Shown here one piece after another: positions 26,059-35,049 of a stretch of 64,000 nt of DNA. Numbering within the stretch: the stretch's first letter is position 1; every line of letters begins with the position of its first letter. The stretch lies in contig NZ_JAPDOE010000016.1 of the NCBI RefSeq assembly GCF_026013365.1, positions 31,908 to 95,907 on the forward strand, read 5' to 3'. The stretch is from Paenibacillus sp. LS1. GTDB taxonomy: Bacteria > Bacillota > Bacilli > Paenibacillales > Paenibacillaceae. The notes under the pieces were generated by a model. The model was not told where the DNA came from. It ran no database searches and saw only the letters and a program-made list of their open reading frames with translations. The position numbers and the translations under genes were made by a program.

Positions 26059-26904
26059 TTGAACTACGATGTCAGGTTACAGGCATTGTCCACTTTTCTG
26101 AAAACACAGCGTTCCAAAATTTCTCCCGAATCGGTAGGTTTACCCACTGGAAGTCGGAGAAGAACGCCTGGGCTGAGGAGAGAAGAGGTTTCCCAACTGG
26201 CAGGAGTGAGTACAACATGGTATACCTGGCTTGAACAAGGTCGGGATATTCAGGTATCCCATTCCGTGTTGGATAACATTGCTTCGGCACTGAGGCTTAC
26301 TGCAGATGAACGAAAGTATCTGTTTTCGCTCGCCATGGAGCATCATACGGAGCTGCCTATGCTAGAAGAAGAACATGTTCAACTTCACCCTTCCTTGCAG
26401 AAAATTTTGCAAGAGCTTCACCACTGTCCTACCGTGATCTCGGATCGGCGTTGTTACATTGTCGGCTGGAATGATGCAGCCCGGCATGTTTTTATGGATT
26501 TTGAACAGATTGCCCCCGAACAGCGGAATATGATCAGTCTGTTATTTGATCGAAAGGAGTTTCGCAGGCTCGCGGTGAACTGGGAGGATTTTGTTAGCGG
26601 ATTTCTGGCAATTTTTCGTGCTTATTATGGCCAGTATGTTGATGATGAATGGTATAATTTATTTTTGGATGACATGATGAACAGACATCCCGATTTTCAC
26701 ACCCTTTGGAAACAAAGCAGTGTTAGCAGTGCCCCGGATGTGTTAATCGAGTTCAGACATTCCAAAGCAGGCAAAATGTTGTTTGATCTGACTTCGTTGC
26801 AGGTTCAAGGTAGCTCCGATCTGCGATGCAGTGTCTACACGCCGGCACCAGAGACAGCTACCGAGCGCAAACTGATGCGCCTGATCGAGCGTGAAGCTAA
26901 CTGA
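26059..26904 (+). CDS. XRE/MmyB-type transcriptional regulator with ligand-binding domain
   Basis: A regulator of about 281 residues. An N-terminal helix-turn-helix region (RRRTPGLRREEVSQLAGVSTTWYTWLEQG) is followed by the PAS-like ligand domain of MmyB/MltR proteins (VGWNDAARHVF, then DDEWYNLFLDDMMNRHPDFHTLW). That domain binds fatty acids or similar lipids in studied members. The start is uncertain: TTG at 26059 follows AAGGTG and gives a family-like length; ATGs at 26023 and 26032 also fit but overlap the probable -10 TATAAT at 26019-26024. It is divergent from fabF with about 140 bases between, where its operator should lie. Confidence 0.82.
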   Translation: MNYDVRLQALSTFLKTQRSKISPESVGLPTGSRRRTPGLRREEVSQLAGVSTTWYTWLEQGRDIQVSHSVLDNIASALRLTADERKYLFSLAMEHHTELPMLEEEHVQLHPSLQKILQELHHCPTVISDRRCYIVGWNDAARHVFMDFEQIAPEQRNMISLLFDRKEFRRLAVNWEDFVSGFLAIFRAYYGQYVDDEWYNLFLDDMMNRHPDFHTLWKQSSVSSAPDVLIEFRHSKAGKMLFDLTSLQVQGSSDLRCSVYTPAPETATERKLMRLIEREAN

Positions 26905-27073
26905 TATCTTGGCAATTATTAAATGGAAGTCTCTCCCCTTTTGCCGAGTCATGTTGGAATCTTAACATCCTCCTGTTGCTTGTTTTAATTATCAGGGTAT
27001 ACATTATCAGGTATATTAAGCTAACCCATAGATCTTAGTCCTTCTACACGAAGTGGATTCAGAAAGGAATATC

Positions 27074-27748
27074 ATGACCAAAGTGCTTATCATAGAGGAC
27101 GACAACATGTTAGGTGATACATTATCCCTGTATTTGCAAGGTGAAGGGTATGATGTTATCCGTGTCGATAACGCAAGAGATGGTCTTCTACAGCTTCAAG
27201 CGCGGCCTGATATCCTGCTTCTTGACTTGATGCTCCCTGATTCGGGAGATAAAAATCCTTGCTCTCTCATGCGCCAACATACGGCAATCCCCATCATCGT
27301 CATCTCTTCGTTAACCGAAGTCGCGGAGCGGATTCGATCATTAACAGACGGGGCTGATGACTATGTGTGCAAACCTTTCAGCATGCAGGAACTGAAGGCT
27401 CGTATTGAGGCTGTATTACGTCGCTACTCCATATTGAACAGTTCTATTGTCACTGAACAGGAAACCGGCATCTCTCTCGACCTGGCCCGCAGAACCGTAC
27501 TGTTGAATAACCAGCGAGTGGAAATGACGTTCTCCGAATTTGAGATCATGAAGCTGTTTGTCCTCAATCCTGGCAAGGTCTACAGTCGTTATGCCCTGAT
27601 TGAAGCCATTCGTGGTATTGATGCCTACATTAATGATCGCACCATAGATGTACATATTACCAAGCTTCGCAAAAAAATTGAGGACAATCCGAAAAACCCC
27701 CAATATATTCAAACCATCTGGGGGGTTGGATATAAGTTCACACCTTAG
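27074..27748 (+). CDS. OmpR/PhoB-family response regulator
   Basis: A 224-residue two-component response regulator. The receiver (1-118) has the acidic pair IIEDD, the phosphorylated Asp in ILLLDLMLPDS near residue 52, and the conserved Lys in CKPFSMQELKARI. The C-terminal winged helix (about 130-224) has the RTIDVHITKLRKKI recognition helix and ends GVGYKFTP. The ATG at 27074 follows AAAGGA. It converges on the hybrid kinase gene, with only 26 bases between the two stops, so they are not one operon; whether they are partners is open, because the kinase has its own receivers and phosphotransfer domain. Confidence 0.92.
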   Translation: MTKVLIIEDDNMLGDTLSLYLQGEGYDVIRVDNARDGLLQLQARPDILLLDLMLPDSGDKNPCSLMRQHTAIPIIVISSLTEVAERIRSLTDGADDYVCKPFSMQELKARIEAVLRRYSILNSSIVTEQETGISLDLARRTVLLNNQRVEMTFSEFEIMKLFVLNPGKVYSRYALIEAIRGIDAYINDRTIDVHITKLRKKIEDNPKNPQYIQTIWGVGYKFTP

Positions 27749-27774
27749 AAACAACACATCTTCATTCAGCTCGG

Positions 27775-30700
27775 TCACCATGGCAGAGACTCGGTAATTT
27801 TATCAATCTCCTGTTGTACCATAACCAATACCGAGTTTAGTTCCTCTTCTTCGAATAACGGACGGGACAAGAGCGATTCCAGTTGAAGAACAGGACGTAA
27901 CAGGTCCACTGCATGCAGATTGGCAGCTACGCCTCGGAGTGAATGAACGCTGCGGATCACAGCAGCAATCTGCTGCTGCTGAAGCTTAATCGTCAGTTTT
28001 TTCTGAAACGAGCCATAATCCATTCTGAATTTCGTGAGCGCATATTGCAGAATATGCGGCTTGCCGTCCATCTGCCTAATCGCCTTATCTGCATCAATTC
28101 CGCTGATCTCTCGTATGCCTTTCACATCAATCCATGTTTCCAATGTATCTATCATCTGTTGTTCATGAATCGGTTTGGTCAAGATGGCATTCATGCCAAC
28201 CTCAAAGCAAGTCTCATGATCTATTTGCAGACTATTCGCTGTTAGCGCGATAATGGGCGTACGATCATATTGCCTCATCTTGCGAATGTGTCGCGTTGCA
28301 TCAATTCCATTCATTTCAGGCATGTACATATCCATTAGAATCAATTCCCATGTTTGTTCGCCCAATTTCTTCAAAACCTCTGTGCCACTGTCTGCCAGCG
28401 TCACCTCGAATCCCATATGTTCCAGCATCGCTCGAATGACCAGTTGATTGATTTCTTGGTCCTCAGCGATCAGAATATGCCCTTTGGATTTGAGCAAATA
28501 GGGTTCTTCACCTTCTACCCTCCGATGGTTCTCCAGTGGCCCTTCACCTTGAAGTGCAAGTAAAACTTCGAACAACCCCAGACGTGTAATCGGTTTGATC
28601 ATCATGATATCCGGGCGAAAGGATCTCTCCTCACTCCACAGGGCATTTTCACTAAAGGCATGGGTATAACCCACCATTTGAAATTTGGTTCGATTCAATC
28701 GCTTCATGAAATTGTCCCATGACGACCCGTTGACGGTGTCCTTTGCATCCATGTCCATCATTATTAACAGGGAACTTACCCCATCTGCATGAGGAACACA
28801 CCAATCGCTCTCCATCATATGGTTCAAGGAAGGATACAGCGTTGGCTTCATCCCGAATGAGTAGAGCATCTGCTTCAGACTATCGCCCATCCGTTCATCC
28901 TCTTCAATGATAACCACATCATTCACACAATATAGCAAAGGGTATGTTTGCAGAAAAGAACTCTCTTCTTCCGTATCTGCAAGTTCAAATATCAAGTCAA
29001 ATGAAAACAGACTGTACTCTCCCAGCACACTATCCACACGCAAGTTTCCTCCCAAGGAGGTCACCAGAAGATAACAGATCACCAGCCCAAGTCCAGAACC
29101 ACCATATGTTCGATACGTCGAAGGTTCCGCTTGAGTAAACGGGACAAAAAGCCGTTCCATTTGTTCAGGTGAGATGCCAATCCCCGTATCCTCTACCTCA
29201 AAACGGACCTGAACTTGTTCCGCTTCCAATGAAAGCACCTCTGCCCGCAATGTGACATATCCATGCTCCGTAAATTTAATCGCGTTACTTAGCAGATTCA
29301 ATAACACCTGTTCAAGTCGGAACGGATCACCAATCACCGTTAACGGCAGATCGGAATCGGTCGTAAAAATCACTTCGATGTCTTTGTGCCCGATGGCCAC
29401 ACCGACCTGATCTGCCACACGCTTGAATACATCCTCTGGTGAAAAAGAGACCTTCTCCAAAGTCAGCTTGCCTGCCTCAATTTTCGAAAAATCAAGAATA
29501 TCATTCACGAGGGTAAGCAAGGTTTGGGAGGACGCGTTGATCTTACTCAAATAATCTAATTGCTGTGGGGATAAATCTGTCCGTTGAAGCAACAACGAAA
29601 AGCTGATAATACCGCTCAGTGGGGTACGAATCTCGTGACTCATGAAGGCAAGAAACTCACTTTTCGCCTGACTCGCTTTGTCGGCCTTAACACGTTTATA
29701 CTGATCCGAAATATCATGAATAACTGCCTTGATTTTCTCACTTGAGTTAAGCGCTTTATCCGGGTATAGGTGAACTCGAACATGCTGCTCATGACCTTCT
29801 CCAACAATAAGACTCAATTCCGTCTCCTGGGCTATATTGTGGTGTAAGGCTTTTTGGAAAATGAACAACCAGTTCTCCGACTGCTCAATGAACAACAATT
29901 CTTCAAGCTGACGCCCGATCACTTGCTGCCTGTCGAGACCGATAACATCCAGAAATTTCTGATTAACCGTCACAATACACCTGTTGCTATCCATACCGAC
30001 AAACCAATCTGCCGACACTCGCTCAAGTGTTCGATATCGCTCTTCGCTCTCTTGAATTCTTCGTTTAACTGCTCTGTGCTCCGTAATATCAAGTCCATAT
30101 CCCATGACATATTTCACCACACCATCTTCTCGCAGAGGGCGAACTTTCACCAGTGAATAATAACCTTCATGCTCAATCTCGTAAAAAAAAGAGTCCCCTT
30201 CCCATGCCCGATTAAACTGCTTTCGCAGAAACTCTACCTTCTCCTGAGGTAAAATGTTCAACGTGCCCATTTTGTAATTTTGCTTCAGACTACTCATATC
30301 CAAGCCCAACTGGGAGAGCATCTCTCCTTCAAGCAGAAGATATTCGAATTTCCCGTTCTGTTTATGGATTTTAAACGTAAACCCGGGCTGCATACGAAGC
30401 ATCTCCAGCATTTCCTGATCCCTTTGAATGACCAATCCCCTGTATCGATGATTTTGGTTCAGATAATACAGGAATAATATAACGGATAGTAGGCAGATAC
30501 ATTGAAAAAGGAGAATCTTCCCCATCACTAGTAGAGAAGCAGAATATGTCTTTAGTACAATCAACTCATACACAGTAATCAGCAGCAATGCTCCGGACAA
30601 CCACTTCTGCATATATCCCCTGATATACTTAAAGATCAGGCATATAGCTACAACAAATAACACCTCTAACAACGCATACTGCCAATTCTCCAACAAGGGA

Positions 30701-31014
30701 TTACGCCCCATATTAATCCGAAAAATCCACATGAATGCAAAAGTAACGAATGCAGAGCCACTCCCGCCAAAATAAGCGGCGAGCAGATACACACTGGCCC
30801 GGAAATTCAACATGGTACCATCACTTAGTACAATCGAGAAATAATATAACGCTGTACCCAACATACTCAGTGCAATGCCAATAATGATCCGAGACGTGAT
30901 TGAGGATGTACGCGTAGCATTTGTTTGGTTCAGATAGTGATGGATCAGGAAAACAAAGATCAAAATCAGCGTAAAATTTAATACAAGATCGCGTAGCAAA
31001 TGGTCACCGTCCAC
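27775..31014 (-). CDS. Membrane hybrid histidine kinase with PAS, receiver and Hpt domains
   Basis: A 1,079-residue hybrid sensor kinase. Domain order: six membrane segments (about 9-190) of a 5TMR/7TM-like sensor; two PAS domains (about 205-320 and 325-440), the first ending MGYGLDITEHR; a HisKA helix pair with the phospho-His in FMSHEIRTPLSG near 470; an ATPase domain (NLLSNAIKF, DTGIGISPEQ, GGSGLGLVI); a diverged receiver (about 710-830); a typical receiver (ILIAEDQEINQL, ILMDMYMPEMNGI, LTKPI); and an Hpt domain with the His in VHSLRGVAANL near 1020. Signals would pass His-Asp-His and leave through a separate regulator. The start is GTG at 31014 without a good ribosome site; TTG at 30999 behind GGTGA is an alternative. 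Confidence 0.9.
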   Translation of the reverse strand: MDGDHLLRDLVLNFTLILIFVFLIHHYLNQTNATRTSSITSRIIIGIALSMLGTALYYFSIVLSDGTMLNFRASVYLLAAYFGGSGSAFVTFAFMWIFRINMGRNPLLENWQYALLEVLFVVAICLIFKYIRGYMQKWLSGALLLITVYELIVLKTYSASLLVMGKILLFQCICLLSVILFLYYLNQNHRYRGLVIQRDQEMLEMLRMQPGFTFKIHKQNGKFEYLLLEGEMLSQLGLDMSSLKQNYKMGTLNILPQEKVEFLRKQFNRAWEGDSFFYEIEHEGYYSLVKVRPLREDGVVKYVMGYGLDITEHRAVKRRIQESEERYRTLERVSADWFVGMDSNRCIVTVNQKFLDVIGLDRQQVIGRQLEELLFIEQSENWLFIFQKALHHNIAQETELSLIVGEGHEQHVRVHLYPDKALNSSEKIKAVIHDISDQYKRVKADKASQAKSEFLAFMSHEIRTPLSGIISFSLLLQRTDLSPQQLDYLSKINASSQTLLTLVNDILDFSKIEAGKLTLEKVSFSPEDVFKRVADQVGVAIGHKDIEVIFTTDSDLPLTVIGDPFRLEQVLLNLLSNAIKFTEHGYVTLRAEVLSLEAEQVQVRFEVEDTGIGISPEQMERLFVPFTQAEPSTYRTYGGSGLGLVICYLLVTSLGGNLRVDSVLGEYSLFSFDLIFELADTEEESSFLQTYPLLYCVNDVVIIEEDERMGDSLKQMLYSFGMKPTLYPSLNHMMESDWCVPHADGVSSLLIMMDMDAKDTVNGSSWDNFMKRLNRTKFQMVGYTHAFSENALWSEERSFRPDIMMIKPITRLGLFEVLLALQGEGPLENHRRVEGEEPYLLKSKGHILIAEDQEINQLVIRAMLEHMGFEVTLADSGTEVLKKLGEQTWELILMDMYMPEMNGIDATRHIRKMRQYDRTPIIALTANSLQIDHETCFEVGMNAILTKPIHEQQMIDTLETWIDVKGIREISGIDADKAIRQMDGKPHILQYALTKFRMDYGSFQKKLTIKLQQQQIAAVIRSVHSLRGVAANLHAVDLLRPVLQLESLLSRPLFEEEELNSVLVMVQQEIDKITESLPW

Positions 31015-31193
31015 AATAGGAATTCAGGAATTCATGCATTCAATGAATGTTGCCGGATTCACGATCGCAGTTCCCCAGTATACAAATCATAGTATGCCAG
31101 GCTCCCTTATTCAATCGACGATATTGACCATTTTTTTGAAAATAACAGACCCTTTCAGCTAACATACACTTATCGCTAGATAACGCTTTTTTC

Positions 31194-31499
31194 TCATGAA
31201 AGTTCATCATTAAATATGCTGATATAAAAGAGAGAATCATCCAAATGCACCGATGTAATGGTGACTTGGGCCTCCCACACTTCCTGATTAGCCTTCATCA
31301 ATTGGGCTACGCCAGACCAGGTCTGGTTTCCTCTCCAGTGGGTATCCATAAGCAATCGGGCAGGCTGACCTACCGTATGCTCCCGTGAGAATCCCGTTTT
31401 GGTGACATAGACGGAATTCACATCCAAAATCACACCATCCTCATCTGTGATCATGACCGCATCCGTTAGCAATAAGAAGGCTCTGAGTTCTAGTTGCAT
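31194..31499 (-). CDS. Single PAS domain protein
   Basis: A 101-residue protein made of just one PAS domain: TDAVMITDEDGVILDVNSVYV at the start, then TKTGFSREHTVGQPARLLM with the usual PAS helix, and a final strand LDDSLFYISIFND. There is no output domain. The ATG at 31499 follows GGGAGTGG. It lies 75 bases downstream of the chemoreceptor on the same strand and is probably co-transcribed, so it may be a cytosolic sensory partner of the chemoreceptor, or a piece split from a larger sensor. It ends 180 bases before the start of the hybrid kinase. Confidence 0.8.
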   Translation of the reverse strand: MQLELRAFLLLTDAVMITDEDGVILDVNSVYVTKTGFSREHTVGQPARLLMDTHWRGNQTWSGVAQLMKANQEVWEAQVTITSVHLDDSLFYISIFNDELS

Positions 31500-31574
31500 G
31501 GTTGTCCACTCCCTCTGATGAAAGATGATGTGAAGCCGTCCCTGTCTGTGCGATACTCTCTGTTACAAATCCGC

Positions 31575-33572
31575 TTAATACTTAAACTGTCTAATGAGCC
31601 GTTGCAGCTCTTCAGCCATGGAAGACAGACCTTGTGCCGAGGCAGATATCTGCTCCATTGCTGCCAGTTGCTCCTCTGAGGAAGCGGCCACTTCTTCGGT
31701 GGCAGCGGCGTTACCTGAAGCAATGCCTGCCAGCTCATTGGAGACAGCGGATACTTCCTGTACACCTGCTGTGATCTCTTGCGAAGTTGCTGCAATCTCT
31801 TCAATCTGCGGTGTCGTTTCCCGCATACTATCCAGAATGCGTTCAAACTTCCGAATCGCCTCTGTGGAGATTTCCATGCCTTCACCAACCTCTGTGGTCA
31901 CTTTCTCCATCATGCGAACGGAAGCAGCCATATCTTCCTGTATTGCCGTAGTCAGCACGGTAATTTCATTGACCGATTGCCCAGATTGCTCTGCTAGGTT
32001 CCGAACCTCTGCTGCCACAACGGCGAATCCATTCCCATGCGTACCTGCACGAGCAGCTTCGATGGATGCATTCAGCGCGAGCAGATTTGTCTGCTTGGCT
32101 ATATTTCCGATTAACTCCGTGATCGCTGAAATTTGATGTGATCGTTCATATAACGCCTGAATCATCTGATTCGTCTGCGCTACCGTTTCTTGAATCGATT
32201 GCATCTGACCCACCGTCTGCTTGACGGTGTCGCCGCCTTCTTCCGCTTGTACGGTTGTATGTTTTGCCAAATCAGCAACTTGTATGGACCGTTCGGCGAT
32301 TCGTGTAATTCCGATCGTAATTTCATTCATGGCCTGATGGTTATGGTCAATACCTTGGGTCTGCTTCTCCGCACCACTCGCAATTTCCTGAATGGCTCGC
32401 GCTACCTGCTCACTGGCTGCACTGGTTGATTCCGCACTCTGAGTCATTTCATCCGATGAGATGACCACCTGACTGGCGCTATTCTCCACATTTTGAATTA
32501 ACACACGCAGATTGCTCTGCATTTTGCCAAAAGCATCACTCAGTTCACCAATTTCATCATGGCTTGTGGAAGTAATCGTTTGGGTTAGATCCCCTTCGCT
32601 CACCTGAATCGCCTGGTCCTTTAACTGACGGATCGGTTTAATGATAGATCGCATCACCAGCCAGATAATCAATATACCCACGACGAGGCAGGACACAATG
32701 ACGATGATCATTCGATTCAGGATGGGCGCAGCCGCATCCTCTACTTCAGAAGAGAACATGGTGCCAGCGACCTTCCATCCGGTGGATGCATTTGTGGCAT
32801 AATACATAACTTTATCAACTTGATCCAAGGTATAGTTGAAATTGCCCGATTCATTCGTATACACCTGTGTCCAAAAATCTTCTGTTGCATCTGTTCCAGG
32901 TTGTACCGACGGATGATAGATATACTTTTCGCTGGCATCCAGCAGAATTAGATAACCCTGTTCCCCTACTTTAATGCCGCTCACCAAGGTACTGATATTT
33001 GACAGATTCAGATCCAGTTGGACCACGCCCGATTGATCATTCAGTGCCTTGGCAATTGTGATGGTGATCTCATTCGTCTCGGCAGAAATATAAGGATCTG
33101 TAACAATCACCTGTTCCGGACTTCCCATCGCTTCCGTATACCACGGTCTTACTCGGGGATCGTAATCTTCAGGCATCTCCGCATCGGAGGACATCAGATA
33201 CACACCCGCTTCCGTTCCCACACCTATGGTGATGATATCGGTGTTCTGCACAGCGTACCCCTTCAATTCATTCACGACCTGAACCTTGGCATCTTCTTGA
33301 CGCAATTCCTCTGCAAGTGTACTCGCATAGTATTCAATGTGATTGCGCTTGGCATTGATCGACAGATCAATGGTCGCACTGGCAAGGTTCACGTTTTCCA
33401 TCGCACTATGTAGGATTTGTTTCTCCACTTCATCTTTCGCACTGCTATACGATAAAACGCCAATACTTAACGAAGGAATGGCCAAGAAAGCAATAAAGGA
33501 CACCACCAGCTTCGTTTTAAAGTTCTTATGCATCTTGTTGAACCAGGTCGATTTGCTATTTTTTCGGGACAA
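31575..33572 (-). CDS. Methyl-accepting chemotaxis protein with dCache amino-acid-type sensor
   Basis: A chemoreceptor of 665 residues: a first membrane helix (about 22-42), an extracellular double Cache domain (about 45-285), a second helix (about 288-308), HAMP (about 310-365), and a cytoplasmic signalling hairpin with the conserved tip IGNIAKQTNLLALNASIEAARAG. In the sensor, YDPRVRPWY followed by DPYI and LDL places Y, R, W, Y, Y and D as in the amino-acid-binding dCache motif. The start is TTG at 33572 behind GAGGTAGAG; no ATG nearby has a ribosome site. The gene heads a transcript that includes the PAS-only gene. Methylation sites lie in the Glu/Gln-rich helices on both sides of the tip. 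Confidence 0.93.
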   Translation of the reverse strand: MSRKNSKSTWFNKMHKNFKTKLVVSFIAFLAIPSLSIGVLSYSSAKDEVEKQILHSAMENVNLASATIDLSINAKRNHIEYYASTLAEELRQEDAKVQVVNELKGYAVQNTDIITIGVGTEAGVYLMSSDAEMPEDYDPRVRPWYTEAMGSPEQVIVTDPYISAETNEITITIAKALNDQSGVVQLDLNLSNISTLVSGIKVGEQGYLILLDASEKYIYHPSVQPGTDATEDFWTQVYTNESGNFNYTLDQVDKVMYYATNASTGWKVAGTMFSSEVEDAAAPILNRMIIVIVSCLVVGILIIWLVMRSIIKPIRQLKDQAIQVSEGDLTQTITSTSHDEIGELSDAFGKMQSNLRVLIQNVENSASQVVISSDEMTQSAESTSAASEQVARAIQEIASGAEKQTQGIDHNHQAMNEITIGITRIAERSIQVADLAKHTTVQAEEGGDTVKQTVGQMQSIQETVAQTNQMIQALYERSHQISAITELIGNIAKQTNLLALNASIEAARAGTHGNGFAVVAAEVRNLAEQSGQSVNEITVLTTAIQEDMAASVRMMEKVTTEVGEGMEISTEAIRKFERILDSMRETTPQIEEIAATSQEITAGVQEVSAVSNELAGIASGNAAATEEVAASSEEQLAAMEQISASAQGLSSMAEELQRLIRQFKY

Positions 33573-33615
33573 ATTTCTCTACCTCTTCCAGATTAATTTA
33601 TAGTTCTGCTTGATC

Positions 33616-33800
33616 TACTTATAAGTTGAACTATAGATTATTTACACTTGCCACTCCGATGACAGAACAACCTTCCAATCCCTGTTATCCCCAGATTTTT
33701 TGATTTCCCTTCTCATGGGAAAATCCGGTGATAAAGGCGAAGCGTATACTTCCGAAGTAGCTTTCTTGCAGAAAGCTTTTAGCTTCGCTTTTTCAGTTTT
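33616..33800. repeat. Dispersed repeat, copy 1 (direct partner at 61291-61520)
   Basis: TATAAGTTGAACT is followed by TATTTACACTTGCC, then TCC(G/A)ATGA(C/T)AGAA, and 140-180 bases later by GAAAGCTTTTA in both copies. This copy carries a stem-loop, GCGAAGC (33737-33743) with GCTTCGC (33782-33788), an inner AGCTTTC/GAAAGCT, and then T runs. It lies in the 557-base gap 33573-34129 upstream of the chemoreceptor. No other feature except the metQ terminator was seen in that AT-rich gap. Confidence 0.55.
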
Positions 33801-34069
33801 TTCTGTCCTCTCCGTTTTCGTGTAAATGATTAGTACAACTTATATAGCTCTCTTTCTAACTCTTTTAGAGTTTAAAAATAGGTCTTACCTCTCGCAAAAG
33901 ACATTTTTCGCACCAAATAAATTACTTAAATCTCTTAATTTATAATCCTTAAGAACTACTTTCAAACAAATTATACGAAAAAACTATTAAATAAAGTAAA
34001 TCAACGCTATGACCAAATTGTTAACTTTCTAAACACTTGTTAATAGTCGTGACAGATTCCATAAAAAAA

Positions 34070-34095
34070 AGATCCAAGCGTTATCGCTTAGATCT
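34070..34095 (-). terminator. Intrinsic terminator of metNIQ
   Basis: Minus-strand 11-bp stem (34095-34085 with 34080-34070, one G-U pair), four-base loop and eight T, 35 bases after the metQ stop. Confidence 0.88.
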
Positions 34096-34129
34096 AAAAA
34101 GCTATTCACATTAAGCTACATATTCTCTA

Positions 34130-34966
34130 TTAAAATGCCGGGATCGCAATATCTGCGTATTTCTCTTCAAAGAAAGCTTTAACCTCTGGACCCGCCATGC
34201 GCTTAGCCAGCTTCTGAATGGCTTCGGAGTCTTTGTTGTCCTCACGGGCAACCATAGTAATAGCAAAATGGGAATCATCCTTCTCGGTTAACAATGCATC
34301 CTTTTTCGGTGTAAGACCGAGCGGACTGGCATATGCCGGAGTCATGGCTACCAGATCAGCATCATCCATCATACGAGCCAGCATCAACAAGTCCACTTCT
34401 TCGAACTTGAAGTTCTTCGTATTCTCGGTGATGTCTGCCTGTGTGGCGTTAAAACCTACGCCCTCTTTCAGCTTAATCAATCCGTTTTGCTCCAGCATTA
34501 CAAGAGATCGACCAATGTTGGACGGATCGTTCGCAATTGCGATCGTTGCACCTTCTGGCAATTCTTCAATGGATTTGTACTTTTTGGAGTAACCTCCATA
34601 GATGGCGTTATAGATAGGTTGTACAGCCACCAGATTGGCATTGTTCGCTTCGTTATATTGGGTCATGTAAGGTACGTGCTGGAAGAAGTTTGCATCCACT
34701 TCCTTGTTCGCCAGTGCCGTATTTGGCTGAACGTTATCGGACAGCACGATAACTTCCAGGTTGACGCCATCTTCCTTCAACAGTGGTTTAACAATATCCA
34801 GTACGTCTGTCATCGGTGGAATCAACGTGGCTACTTTCAGCGTAACTTCTTGTGTAGCTTGTGTGTCTTCTTTCGTTCCTTCAGCCGCAGGTGTTTCTTC
34901 TTTTTGTCCACAAGCAGCTACGACCAGCATCACTGCGAGTAACATAAGCATCATTTTTGCTTTCAT
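34130..34966 (-). CDS. metQ: Methionine ABC transporter substrate-binding lipoprotein
   Basis: A NlpA/MetQ-family lipoprotein of 278 residues. The signal peptide ends in the lipobox VAAC, so the mature protein is lipid-anchored outside the membrane and delivers D/L-methionine to MetNI. Family pieces are SDNVQPNTALANKEVDANFFQHVPYM, EELPEGATIAIANDPSNIGRSL and FAITMVAREDN. I prefer the ATG at 34966 because MKAKMMLMLLAVML is a proper signal sequence; the frame also allows an ATG at 34987, but AAGGGG lies between the two. Last gene of metN-metI-metQ, ended by the hairpin at 34070-34095. Confidence 0.9.
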   Translation of the reverse strand: MKAKMMLMLLAVMLVVAACGQKEETPAAEGTKEDTQATQEVTLKVATLIPPMTDVLDIVKPLLKEDGVNLEVIVLSDNVQPNTALANKEVDANFFQHVPYMTQYNEANNANLVAVQPIYNAIYGGYSKKYKSIEELPEGATIAIANDPSNIGRSLVMLEQNGLIKLKEGVGFNATQADITENTKNFKFEEVDLLMLARMMDDADLVAMTPAYASPLGLTPKKDALLTEKDDSHFAITMVAREDNKDSEAIQKLAKRMAGPEVKAFFEEKYADIAIPAF

Positions 34967-35049
34967 TTCATGTCTACCCCTTATCATGTCATCTGTATTG
35001 GTCTTTCTAAGTCTTGCTTCCGACTACTGTTCTTAGCCTGCAGCCCTAT

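Noticed and set aside
27074..27748. ANTAR regulator acting on the nas leaders
   Set aside because: Its output domain is an OmpR-type winged helix, not an ANTAR helix bundle.
33737..33788. Riboswitch (for example c-di-GMP) upstream of the chemoreceptor
   Set aside because: The stem-loop lacks any conserved core of known classes on either strand; kept only as part of a repeat.
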